Positions 9,592-17,274 of a stretch of 22,878 nucleotides of DNA are shown here, in pieces (position 1 is the stretch's first letter; each line of letters opens with the position of its first letter). The stretch is from the NCBI GenBank assembly GCA_045532295.1, contig JAZSFP010000003.1:1-22878 (forward strand), read 5' to 3'. The notes beneath the pieces are model-generated. The model worked only from the letters and a program-made list of their open reading frames with translations. It searched no databases and was not told the DNA's origin. Source of the stretch: UBA10677 sp045532295. Lineage in GTDB: Bacteria > Bacillota > Clostridia > Christensenellales > Pumilibacteraceae. The position numbers and the translations under genes were made by a program.

Positions 9592-11310
9592 CTATAAAGT
9601 GGTCCAGTAATTCGATTTGTAGGTATAAAGTCCCTTGAAATACTCTTCAGGCGTTGCCTTTTTCTCTTTAAATTCATACACGGGATGAGTTTTAGTGGTA
9701 TTATCAATCGTAGACGAGAGAATATCTGCAACCTTAGTATTATTGATATAGAAAGGATTGCTCGAGAACGGTGATATTACGTCCGCGCGAGCGTACATCT
9801 CAAACAAACTCTTACCAAAGGGCGAAAGCGAATTAAGTACGTCGTCGTCTATTTCGTAATTGAGCGACTTGGGGGTGTTGGTAATGGTGGTAAACTCAAC
9901 GAGTCTTTCGTCGGTATGAGCAAACTTGAGGAAGTCAAGCGCAAGCGGTTTCTTCCACTCTGCAATGTTCTTCTTAACGCCCACTACTGCAATGGATTGA
10001 CCTATCAAAGTGGTCTTCTCTTTCTCAGTAGCGTGTTCGGACTTGGGGAAAGGCATAAAGCCAAATCTACGGTTTTCTCTCGAGAACTCTTCGCCCATCG
10101 TCGCAGTCATATCTTGGAAGGTAGAACTTGCCTCTTCAGCCCACCAGTTACCGTCCATAAGCATAGCGATAGGAGCGGTCTCGCCTCCGTCGTGTCCTGC
10201 GTAAAGGAAGTACTCCTGAGCGTCCATATGCGAAAAGCCTCCGTTATACACGAGCGAGTGCGTGTACTTAGGCGTGGTGGAAGTGGAGTTTACCATAGTG
10301 TTAATAATTCTATTGAGGAATTCAAGCACGTAGTATTTACCTGCTTGGCGAGCAAGTTGATAACCGTTAGTAGTATCAATGGGAGTGTCTTCGGTATCGT
10401 AGACGAAGTTGCCGTCCTTATCAACAGTACCAAGGTCGGTAGCCGTTCCGCTGAAATCGTAGTTAAGCATAAACTGGTCCGCGCCCTCAAAGTCTACCAA
10501 AAGCGCTTTCGTAAACGAGTTAACGTAAGAGCGGTAGTCCTGTCCCATCCAAACGATAGGAGTATGACGGTTGGACGCTACGTAATCGCAAAGCAAGAAG
10601 AACTCGTCGTAGGTGGTGGGAAGACCGTCGTCGGAAGTATTAGGAACTCCGTCTAAGCCAAGCGACTTTTGGGGATTGTACTCCTTGTCTACGAAATAGT
10701 CGATGATATCGCGATTGCCCTCTTCTCCCGTAGGCTCTTTCGCTAAATAGTAGCCGTACTGCTCAAAAAGGTCGATATTGTAGGTAAGACCGTAAAAGCC
10801 TTCGTAGTGAGGAATAATATAGTAACTCTTATTGCCTTCGCCGTCGTCAATACCGTAGTACGCTTTTTGACGAGCCGTCAACTTGCTTTCAATAGTTCTA
10901 CCCGCCTCGTCACCGTATTCGCCAAGGTCGGCTTTAACCACTTCGGAAATATCCAAAAGCGCGTCGTCGTTTATTAGGCTATGGTAATTAATAGCCTCCA
11001 TATAGTAAATCTCGTCCTGACCGTAGCGAATAGAGTCGGCAGTCGCGCCCCACTCTTTCTGACTGTTAAGATATACCTGTACGCCTTTCTTACCCTCTTC
11101 CCATACGTCGTCTTTGTGCAATTCTTCGTAGTCGTACTTGAGTTTTTTAAGCCACTCAACACCAAAACCACCGTTGAAGTTGAACACGTAAAGTTGCGTT
11201 CTGTTGGGGTCGATAGGCTCAATATCGTCGTTGTTGTTGCACGCAACGGAAGGTACGCTCATTACGGCAATCATAACGAAAGTTACTAAACCTTTCAAAA
11301 ATTTCTTCAT
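9592..11310 (-). CDS. ABC transporter solute-binding lipoprotein (extracellular family 1)
   Basis: The protein has 572 residues. The signal peptide ends in lipobox SVAC (Cys24), followed by an Asn/Asp-rich linker. The rest has the look of a large family 1 sugar-binding protein: an N-terminal lobe with LYVFNFNGGFGVEWLKKL, a central segment reading YYIIPHYEGFYGLTYNIDLFEQYG, and later MDGNWWAEEAS and RRFGFMPFPKSE, typical of YtcQ/LplA-like large binding proteins. At 572 aa it is longer than classical MalE-type proteins (~400 aa), as is common in this subgroup. AAAGGAGAA precedes the ATG. It is the first gene of the leftward operon, directly behind a consensus promoter. It delivers the sugar to the two permeases encoded next. 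Confidence 0.93.
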   Translation of the reverse strand: MKKFLKGLVTFVMIAVMSVPSVACNNNDDIEPIDPNRTQLYVFNFNGGFGVEWLKKLKYDYEELHKDDVWEEGKKGVQVYLNSQKEWGATADSIRYGQDEIYYMEAINYHSLINDDALLDISEVVKADLGEYGDEAGRTIESKLTARQKAYYGIDDGEGNKSYYIIPHYEGFYGLTYNIDLFEQYGYYLAKEPTGEEGNRDIIDYFVDKEYNPQKSLGLDGVPNTSDDGLPTTYDEFFLLCDYVASNRHTPIVWMGQDYRSYVNSFTKALLVDFEGADQFMLNYDFSGTATDLGTVDKDGNFVYDTEDTPIDTTNGYQLARQAGKYYVLEFLNRIINTMVNSTSTTPKYTHSLVYNGGFSHMDAQEYFLYAGHDGGETAPIAMLMDGNWWAEEASSTFQDMTATMGEEFSRENRRFGFMPFPKSEHATEKEKTTLIGQSIAVVGVKKNIAEWKKPLALDFLKFAHTDERLVEFTTITNTPKSLNYEIDDDVLNSLSPFGKSLFEMYARADVISPFSSNPFYINNTKVADILSSTIDNTTKTHPVYEFKEKKATPEEYFKGLYTYKSNYWTTL

Positions 11311-11410
11311 AATTCTTTTCTCCTTTTAAAGTAGTATAAAACCGTATTTACTTTCAACGAATAATACCAAATCTTGCCATTTTCCGCATTTATATTCTTT
11401 AATAATATAA

Positions 11411-11450
11411 ATGGATAACGAAAAACACCAAAAATCGTAGCATTATCCAT
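11411..11450. promoter_or_regulatory. Inverted repeat in the leader of the transporter operon (candidate operator)
   Basis: The arms ATGGATAA (11411-11418) and TTATCCAT (11443-11450) are perfect 8-bp inverted repeats with centres 32 bp apart, about three helical turns. They lie just downstream of the predicted start point of the leftward operon. They could be an operator for the divergent wHTH regulator or part of an mRNA leader fold. No protein binding can be shown from sequence. Confidence 0.4.
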
Positions 11451-11465
11451 CTTCAGCACAACTCT

Positions 11466-11494
11466 ATTATAATATGAAAATTGCTCACTGTCAA
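11466..11494 (-). promoter_or_regulatory. Sigma-A promoter of the transporter operon
   Basis: On the minus strand a perfect -35 TTGACA (11494-11489), a 17-bp spacer and a perfect -10 TATAAT (11471-11466) point toward the solute-binding protein gene. The predicted start is near 11459, leaving a leader of about 150 nt. Confidence 0.85.
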
Positions 11495-11568
11495 TACCTT
11501 TTAACTTCCATTTCTTAAGAGTTATCTATACTGTTTTTTTTATTTTTTGGAAGTTGTGGCGAGTTTTA

Positions 11569-11597
11569 TTGACACTTTCGTTTTGATATGTTATAAT
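11569..11597 (+). promoter_or_regulatory. Sigma-A promoter of the wHTH regulator gene
   Basis: A perfect TTGACA (11569-11574), a 17-bp spacer and a perfect TATAAT (11592-11597) lie 34 bp before the regulator start codon. An in-frame ATG at 11596 overlaps the -10 box and so cannot be the translation start of this transcript. Confidence 0.87.
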
Positions 11598-11631
11598 GTA
11601 CTTACAAAGAGACGAAGGAGCAAAAATAACT

Positions 11632-12597
11632 ATGATAAAAAAATACATTAGTAAAAACCAAGGAACAGTTCCTCTTCACATAGACAGCGAGCGCGACCAC
11701 GCGGAAATTCAGAAGATTGCGCACGCTTTATCGAACATTGAAAGAATACGGATAATGCAGGCGATTATTCGCTATCCTAAGACGCAAAACGAACTTGCGA
11801 AAGAGTTGAATATTCCCTTTTCTTCCCTTTCGCGACATATTATAGTGCTTGAAGACGCAGACCTTATCTATATCGACTTAAAGCCTGCAACCAAGGGGCA
11901 CGTCAAGTACTGTACCAGAATAACCAAAAACTTCTCTTTCTTCTTCGACCCACTCTCCTATGCGGCTGCGAAAAAGAAGGAAACTTATTCAATGGAAATG
12001 CCCGTTGGACTGTTTTGCGATCATAATATTAACCGTCCTTGCGGTATATCTACGGGCGAAAAGCACTTAATACTTTACGACATACCGGAAACTTTCTTCT
12101 CGCCTTCGCGCGTTTACGCAGAGTGTCTTTGGTTTAAGTCGGGCTTTATCAGTTATAAGTTTCCCGTTGACTGGCTACAAAACCATATTTGCAACGAAAT
12201 ATTATTCTCTTTCGAGTGTTGCTCGGAAACCATTTTCTACAATAACGACTGGCCAAGCGATATAACGGTATTTATTAACGATATTGAAATCATAACCTTT
12301 ACTTCGCCCGGCGACTTCGGTGGAGAGCGAGGCAAATACTCTCCCCCCTCTTCGCCTATCGACACAACTCAGTTCGGTATCTTAAAAAAGATAGGCGTTA
12401 CCCATAAAGGCGTTTTTCTTGATAACACCTTGGTCGATACCTCCGTTACTATCGACGACCTCCACCTCGCCGACGGCTCCTTCATAAAATTCACTATCGG
12501 CGTTAAGGAGGATGCTGAACACTGCGGTGGAATAAATCTCTTCGGTAAAAACTTCGGCAACTATCCCCAAGCAATCGTTATGACGCTCTCGGAATAA
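11632..12597 (+). CDS. wHTH (ArsR-like) transcriptional regulator with large C-terminal domain
   Basis: The protein has 321 residues. The start is ATG at 11632, behind GAAGGAG; a longer frame begins inside the -10 box and was discarded. Residues ~22-95 form a winged helix: ALSNIERIRIMQAI, then TQNELAKELNIPFSSLSRHIIVLEDADLI, the ArsR/MarR-like recognition region. No metal-binding Cys cluster is seen in it. The rest is a beta-rich domain ending in NDWPSDITVFIND, FTSPGDFGGERG, TQFGILKKIGVTHKG and NLFGKNFGNYPQ. From memory, Bacilli and Paenibacilli have similar ~300-aa regulators next to sugar transporter or glycosidase genes. It is divergent from the transporter operon, so a sugar-responsive local regulator is the natural inference. 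Confidence 0.85.
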   Translation: MIKKYISKNQGTVPLHIDSERDHAEIQKIAHALSNIERIRIMQAIIRYPKTQNELAKELNIPFSSLSRHIIVLEDADLIYIDLKPATKGHVKYCTRITKNFSFFFDPLSYAAAKKKETYSMEMPVGLFCDHNINRPCGISTGEKHLILYDIPETFFSPSRVYAECLWFKSGFISYKFPVDWLQNHICNEILFSFECCSETIFYNNDWPSDITVFINDIEIITFTSPGDFGGERGKYSPPSSPIDTTQFGILKKIGVTHKGVFLDNTLVDTSVTIDDLHLADGSFIKFTIGVKEDAEHCGGINLFGKNFGNYPQAIVMTLSE

Positions 12598-12631
12598 CTT
12601 ATTTTTGCAAAATTCAACCGTAACATAGAAA

Positions 12632-12658
12632 AAAACCTCGTAAGCGTTACGAGGTTTT
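12632..12658. terminator. Bidirectional hairpin terminator
   Basis: A 12-bp perfect stem pairs AAAACCTCGTAA (12632-12643) with TTACGAGGTTTT (12647-12658), with a GCG loop. A-rich and T-rich flanks lie on both sides. It sits between the convergent ends of the wHTH regulator and the carboxypeptidase gene and can serve both strands. Confidence 0.88.
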
Positions 12659-12668
12659 CGTTTTAATA

Positions 12669-13778
12669 TTATTTACTCTTGAGGGGTATTTTACCCTCTT
12701 TTTCCGCAATATATCTTGATAGGGCGCGCGCAAAACATCTGCCAAGTTCCACTGCTTTTTCTGGAGAGAAGATATTATCGGGCGTGCCGAAATACGCCGT
12801 TTCAAGCGTGAACGCCACTTCGTTTTCTTCTTTTGCTAACATATAATGACCAAAGCAGGGGGACGGGCGGTTCCAACTATACATATAGGGAAAATCGTTT
12901 TTGCTTTCGTACTTAAACGAAGTGGGCGTAATTTCGCTTTCTAATATTTCGCCAAACGCCTTTAGCCTATCAATTCTTTCCACGGAGTTACGAACTATAA
13001 ACGCGCAGTCGTTCACATCGCCCAAGTGCCACGGCGAGTGAAAGTCAAAGCCGTAATGCGCGCCGTACCTTTTTGCAAGTTCTTTAATAGCCTTAGTTTC
13101 GGGATAAATACCGTCCTTATCTAAAATATAGTCGCGGTTGTGGTCGTGAGGTTTTCTCTCTTTACCTTGGTCGCCGTCTATAACGCCGTCGTAATCTACG
13201 AAAGGCGCGCAAATAACTTTAGTGTCTACGATAGGATTTTTGATAAGTTCTTCAATTACGCCCTCTAAAACGAAATTGCCCGTTGACTCGCACGCGTGGT
13301 GACGCGCCGTTAGAATAACCGTTCTTTTCCCTTCGCCAAAGGTAACGAACGGAACGGTTCTTCCTTTCCTACTTACGCAAAGTTCTTGCTCTGTTAAACT
13401 CACTCTTTTAGCGAATTCACTAAAGCGTTTTGGATGATACAACATACTGTGAGCAAAGTACACTTTGTCTTCATTTTCGCTAAACGTATATGAAAATTCG
13501 CGACCATCAAAGGAAAAATTGAACTTGTTTTTATCGCAATCGCAAAGCCATTTCCACTCTTTTAAATCGTAACTTATCGCAGGTCCAAAGTAGCCTAATC
13601 TATTATTTTGAAAGTGGAAAGTAACCGTTTGCCCCTCAGCGTTTTCAACGCAAAAAGCCCAGTAAAACCAGTCCACTCCCTCGTTGATATCACGCAGTTC
13701 GTTTTCCAAATAAACGCTATTTCCCGTTTGCTCTATTACTTTAATATTTCCGCCGGTAAAATTATCGCGTATAATCAT
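12669..13778 (-). CDS. M14-family zinc metallocarboxypeptidase-like protein
   Basis: The protein has 369 residues and no signal peptide, so it is probably cytoplasmic. Residues ~1-135 form a beta-sandwich with FHFQNNRLGYFGPAISYD and WKWL, like the N-terminal domain of cytosolic carboxypeptidases. The peptidase part carries the HxxE zinc motif as H161-A-C-E164 (TARHHACES), a third zinc His at H247 (GFDFHSP) and a catalytic Glu at about E326 (FTLETAYFG). HDHNRDY at 211-217 fits the substrate-binding Asn/Arg region. All core residues are present, so it looks active. Its start overlaps the CapA-like stop by ATGA, which implies translational coupling. It could trim peptide tails, amides or gamma-glutamyl products; the substrate is unknown. 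Confidence 0.85.
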   Translation of the reverse strand: MIIRDNFTGGNIKVIEQTGNSVYLENELRDINEGVDWFYWAFCVENAEGQTVTFHFQNNRLGYFGPAISYDLKEWKWLCDCDKNKFNFSFDGREFSYTFSENEDKVYFAHSMLYHPKRFSEFAKRVSLTEQELCVSRKGRTVPFVTFGEGKRTVILTARHHACESTGNFVLEGVIEELIKNPIVDTKVICAPFVDYDGVIDGDQGKERKPHDHNRDYILDKDGIYPETKAIKELAKRYGAHYGFDFHSPWHLGDVNDCAFIVRNSVERIDRLKAFGEILESEITPTSFKYESKNDFPYMYSWNRPSPCFGHYMLAKEENEVAFTLETAYFGTPDNIFSPEKAVELGRCFARALSRYIAEKEGKIPLKSK

Positions 13779-14881
13779 AATTGATACCTTTCACTAACTT
13801 CTTGGTATTTATTTTCGCCTGCGAAACGGTTTGCAAAATGCAGAATTTCTTCTCTATCCTTCTCGCTCTTCGTTCGATTATAAAGGTCAAAAGTGTCAAT
13901 AGCGTAAAGCAAGCCGTCCTCTTCAATTACCTTGTATAACGAAAACTCCTTCTTCGCAACCACTTTACCGTTTTGCTTTTCTATCGTTAAATGCATAACG
14001 GCGTTGTATCTATAATCTATTCCTTGCTCGCCAACAACCTCAGGAGAATCAATGAAATTTCCCATAGAATACACGGTAAGGTATCCGTCCGTATTATCGC
14101 ACGACTGAATAATATGAGGATGATTGCCAACGATTATATCCGCGCCGTACTCCTTAATGCGCTCGTAAACGTACTTAGTGTAAGCGTCGGGTAAGTCGTT
14201 ATACTGTCCTCCACAATGTATAATAGCAACCAAGTAGTCCGCGTTTTCCTTGGCTTTCTTTATATCCTTTTCCAGCCTCTCTAAATACTTTTTAGCAATA
14301 TCGTATTCTTTATTCTTTTGATAGTAAATTTCTTGAACGCGTTCGCTTATTCTTGCGCTTGAGTCAAGCAAATGAATAGAGCCTTCGGTAAGTTCTTCGG
14401 GTTGCAATAAGTTAACCGTATACGGTTTTTCGAGCATATTGTGATGCGCAAAAGCGTTCGTGCCGTAGGTGTAGTTGATAAACGCCACCCTTATCCCGTC
14501 GAACTCCTTGATAAAAAGCGCGTTCCTCTCTTCTTGACTTGCGTATAGTCCGATTGTCTCAAACCCTTCTTTTTTGCAGTTTTCAAGCGTTCTAAGCACC
14601 CCCTCCTCTTTTCTATCCATACAGTGATTGTTAGCAAGGGTTAGTAAATTAACGCCTAAATCCTTTAACGCTCTAATAAAAGTTACGGGCGTATTAAAGC
14701 AATACCTTTCAAAAGTATAACGCATATCCTCGCCGGCAAAAGGCGTTTCGGGGTTAGCAATTAAATAATCGCAGTCCTTTAGTTTGCCCACTTCTTTATA
14801 GAACACGCCGTAATCTTTACCGTATTTTTCCGTCATACCCTGATAGCAAAGCAGGTCGCCCATAATAGTGATTTTTGCCAT
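13775..14881 (-). CDS. CapA-family metallophosphoesterase-like protein (PGA_cap)
   Basis: The protein has 368 residues. The CapA fold motifs are in order: MGD at residues 7-9, NPET at 43-46, TLANNHCMD at 81-89, then IHCGGQYND, VGNHPHIIQ and SMGNFIDSP toward the C-terminus. The usual HWGxEY signature reads HCGGQY here. Classical CapA is membrane-anchored and takes part in poly-gamma-glutamate capsule synthesis. This copy lacks an N-terminal membrane segment and has no CapB/CapC neighbours, so a stand-alone soluble phosphoesterase-like enzyme is more likely. AGGAGG lies in the last codons of the FAD gene (4-nt gap), and its stop overlaps the carboxypeptidase start. Confidence 0.85.
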   Translation of the reverse strand: MAKITIMGDLLCYQGMTEKYGKDYGVFYKEVGKLKDCDYLIANPETPFAGEDMRYTFERYCFNTPVTFIRALKDLGVNLLTLANNHCMDRKEEGVLRTLENCKKEGFETIGLYASQEERNALFIKEFDGIRVAFINYTYGTNAFAHHNMLEKPYTVNLLQPEELTEGSIHLLDSSARISERVQEIYYQKNKEYDIAKKYLERLEKDIKKAKENADYLVAIIHCGGQYNDLPDAYTKYVYERIKEYGADIIVGNHPHIIQSCDNTDGYLTVYSMGNFIDSPEVVGEQGIDYRYNAVMHLTIEKQNGKVVAKKEFSLYKVIEEDGLLYAIDTFDLYNRTKSEKDREEILHFANRFAGENKYQEVSERYQL

Positions 14882-14885
14882 AGGT

Positions 14886-16151
14886 TTAGCCTCCTATAAT
14901 TTCTTGAATTTCTTTCGCCGTGATATCACGAACGCGTTTATTGAGTTTTACTGCAAGCGCTCCGGCAACGCCACCAGCCTCGCCTATTCCCGCGCAAATG
15001 GGCATTGCTCTAAAGTTCGAGTGTGCAATATGCGTTCCTGAAATGTTTCTACCCGACAAAAGTAATCCGTCTATCTTTTCGGGAACTAAACAGCCGTACG
15101 GGATAGTATAACCCGCTCTTTGCGTGAAGTGTTTTTGGCAACCCGTCTCGTCCAGTCCTGCGCCCGATATATTGTGCACGTCAAAGTTAAAGTGCGCGCC
15201 AAACACAACCGCGTCTTCAAACTGAACGGCTTTACTTATATCCTCTTCGGTAATCGTTTTTACGCCCTTAAAGTGTCGCGTTTCTCTTATGCCTATAAGC
15301 GACGCGCTACCTACCACGTAACAATTCTCAAAACCCGTAACGTACTCTCTTAAAAACTCTACTATCGGTAAAATCTGTTTTCTGCAAGTTATTTCCGCTT
15401 TAGTCAAGTCTTCCGCTACCGTTCCGTCTATACCAACCACGTTAGTCATATTGCAAGTAATTATTCCGTCGATAGTCGAGCGATACAATAGCACGTGACC
15501 GGCAGGGTGCGGTAAAAGTTCCTTTGCAAGCGCTTGAAGTTCGCCTTTCGCGGTCTGTACTCGATGCTCGAACGCCCCCGGTAATTCGGGTACGCGTTTC
15601 ATATCCACTCCGCCCACCTTAAACATTAAGGTCGCAGGTTGCATCTTTCCGTCGCTTTCTCTACCCTTAATATACTCCGCGCCACTCTTATAAGCAATAT
15701 CGCCGTCGCCACTTGCGTCAATTACGACCTTTGCCGAGTATTCAACGAGCCCGTTCTTGTTACAGCATATAATACCATTTACTTGATTTTTATCCATAAC
15801 CACTTCAAGCGCCGTAGTGTATAACAAAACTTCTACTCCTGCTTGCTCTAACATTTCTATATAGGTAATGGTCAATAATTCGGGGTCTATCTGAACCGCG
15901 CTCGCCTCTCTACCGCATTTTTCGTTATGGCGTTTTAGTATTTCCCAGTAGGTTTTATTGCCTACCGTACCCGTCCAGTGACTCATATAACCAGCCGTTG
16001 CAATACCGCCCACTCTGCCTTGGCTCTCTATGAGCAAGGTCTTCACGCCCAGCCGTCCTGCGTTAATCGCCGCCGATATACCCGACGGTCCGCTACCAAC
16101 TACTATGATATCGTAGTCACCTTTTTTCTCGACCTTAAAAGTCCTTTCCAT
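14886..16151 (-). CDS. FAD-dependent oxidoreductase (FAD_oxidored family)
   Basis: The protein has 421 residues. The Rossmann FAD site is GSGPSG (residues 19-24), with Glu42 ending the second strand (TLLIES) and GRVGGIATAG following. A second conserved stretch, VVIDASGDGDIAYKSGAEY, and the C-terminal SGRNISGTHIAHSNFRAMPICAGIGEAGG are typical of the PF12831 family. No signal peptide is present. I chose the ATG at 16149-16151, because the upstream in-frame GTG at 16164-16166 is part of the GTGGAGG ribosome site located 8 nt before this ATG. It is the first gene of the three-gene operon divergent from the PocR-AraC regulator. The electron donor and substrate cannot be inferred. Proteins of this family often sit in carbohydrate-use loci. 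Confidence 0.88.
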   Translation of the reverse strand: MERTFKVEKKGDYDIIVVGSGPSGISAAINAGRLGVKTLLIESQGRVGGIATAGYMSHWTGTVGNKTYWEILKRHNEKCGREASAVQIDPELLTITYIEMLEQAGVEVLLYTTALEVVMDKNQVNGIICCNKNGLVEYSAKVVIDASGDGDIAYKSGAEYIKGRESDGKMQPATLMFKVGGVDMKRVPELPGAFEHRVQTAKGELQALAKELLPHPAGHVLLYRSTIDGIITCNMTNVVGIDGTVAEDLTKAEITCRKQILPIVEFLREYVTGFENCYVVGSASLIGIRETRHFKGVKTITEEDISKAVQFEDAVVFGAHFNFDVHNISGAGLDETGCQKHFTQRAGYTIPYGCLVPEKIDGLLLSGRNISGTHIAHSNFRAMPICAGIGEAGGVAGALAVKLNKRVRDITAKEIQEIIGG

Positions 16152-16210
16152 ATCGTTATCCTCCACTCAATAAAGTTCAAAAGTAAATACACCGCTCTTG
16201 CTCTTAACTA

Positions 16211-16239
16211 TTGACTTCTCATTTTTTATATGTTATACT
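16211..16239 (+). promoter_or_regulatory. Sigma-A promoter of the PocR-AraC regulator gene
   Basis: TTGACT (16211-16216), a 17-bp spacer and TATACT (16234-16239) lie about 78 bp before the start codon. Both boxes match 5 of 6 consensus bases. The -10 box lies inside a palindrome at 16228-16252. Confidence 0.75.
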
Positions 16240-16252
16240 TATTCTAACATAT
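16228..16252. promoter_or_regulatory. 25-bp palindrome over the regulator -10 box (candidate operator)
   Basis: The arms ATATGTTA (16228-16235) and TAACATAT (16245-16252) are perfect 8-bp inverted repeats around a 9-bp centre. The palindrome covers the -10 box of the rightward promoter. It also coincides with the expected start point of a weak leftward promoter (TAAAAT at 16259-16254, ACGACA at 16283-16278). Autoregulation by the AraC protein or another dimeric regulator is a reasonable guess. Confidence 0.5.
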
Positions 16253-16316
16253 GATTTTATTATTTTGTTATTGTTTTTGTCGTTAATTATAATAATTTTG
16301 TCCAAACGGAGAACTT

Positions 16317-17159
16317 ATGAACGATATTCTCGCCATTAAAAATTACATATTATTCTTAAAAAAAGAGTGCAAACTTGCCATCACTCTTCACTCCTTTAGT
16401 TCAAATTTAATACTTAAAAAAGAACTGCTTATCTTTAATATTCACGAAAACCCCTACTGCGTTTTCGTTAAAAGTTGCAAAGACGCGTACACCCACTGCA
16501 TATTAAAGCAAGGAAAGATTATAGAAAAATGCAAAAACGGTTCTTTTATAGGCACTTGCTGGGCAGGGGTTAAAGAATTCGTTTATCCCGTTACCTACGA
16601 TAACGCCGTCGTTGGTTTTATTTGCGTAAGCGGTTTTTCCGATAAAAAAGGCGCGGAATATATTCGCTCCGTTGCTCAAAAATACGATTTAGAGCCTCAA
16701 GTCTTGCAAACGCTTTACCGTTCGCTTAACGACGAAATGCCCGATAAAACTTTCGTCGATACCCTCGTTTATCCGCTTTGCAATATGCTCGAACTTGCGC
16801 ACATAAAAGCCGAGCACTTACTTCAAAAGGATAACGATTCCTTCATCAGACAAATCATTTATTATATCAAAAAAAATTATACGAAGAATATTACTTCCGA
16901 ATTGTTATGCCAAGAATTTAACTGCAGTCGTTCGCATTTATCCAAAACTTTCAACGATAAAATGAATACGACGCTCCCTGAATATATCACCAAATTAAGA
17001 ATTGAATCAGCGAAAAATTTATTAGAATACTCTAAATTAGATATAGCCGATATCGCCCTATCCGTCGGTTTTAATCAACCGTACTACTTCACGGCAATAT
17101 TTAAAAAATATACCGGCTCTCTCCCCTCCGCTTATAGAAAAAGAACTCAATCCAAATAA
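16317..17159 (+). CDS. AraC-family regulator with PocR sensory domain
   Basis: The protein has 280 residues. Residues ~5-150 fit the PocR domain: a Cys-rich pattern with C54, C61, C72 and C81 (KSCKDAYTHC, IEKCKNGSF, GTCWAGVKEF), then YPVTYDNAVVGFICVSGF. PocR domains are a PAS-like fold proposed to bind small hydrocarbon derivatives. Residues ~185-278 hold two AraC helix-turn-helix units: ITSELLCQEFNCSRSHLSKTF, then ADIALSVGFNQPYYFTAIFKKYTG with the conserved GF and F-KK-TG signature. A CGGAGA ribosome site precedes the ATG. The gene is divergent from the FAD/CapA/carboxypeptidase operon and probably activates it in response to a small molecule. Coding composition is more AT-rich than the operon it faces. 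Confidence 0.9.
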   Translation: MNDILAIKNYILFLKKECKLAITLHSFSSNLILKKELLIFNIHENPYCVFVKSCKDAYTHCILKQGKIIEKCKNGSFIGTCWAGVKEFVYPVTYDNAVVGFICVSGFSDKKGAEYIRSVAQKYDLEPQVLQTLYRSLNDEMPDKTFVDTLVYPLCNMLELAHIKAEHLLQKDNDSFIRQIIYYIKKNYTKNITSELLCQEFNCSRSHLSKTFNDKMNTTLPEYITKLRIESAKNLLEYSKLDIADIALSVGFNQPYYFTAIFKKYTGSLPSAYRKRTQSK

Positions 17160-17167
17160 TTTAAAGA

Positions 17168-17197
17168 AAAGAGAGTACGGTCGTACTCTCTTTTTTG
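17168..17197 (+). terminator. Intrinsic terminator after the PocR-AraC gene
   Basis: A 10-bp stem pairs AGAGAGTACG (17171-17180) with CGTACTCTCT (17183-17192), and T6 follows (17192-17197). The A-rich left flank makes it likely to work on the minus strand too, for the dehydroquinase-like gene ending at 17275. Confidence 0.9.
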
Positions 17198-17274
17198 CTT
17201 CCACTTACAAAATAGTTGTAATTTATATTCGATACAATCTTTCAAACGATAAATTTCCCCTATTTTTTAAAAAC

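Noticed and set aside
7727..11310. An ATP-binding subunit for the sugar transporter
   Set aside because: No Walker A/LSGGQ-containing frame is present anywhere in the window. Lack of a local ATPase is normal for this transporter class in Bacillota.
13775..14881. Poly-gamma-glutamate capsule synthesis locus based on the CapA-like gene
   Set aside because: There is no CapB, CapC or CapE neighbour and no membrane anchor on the protein, so a capsule role is not supported by context.
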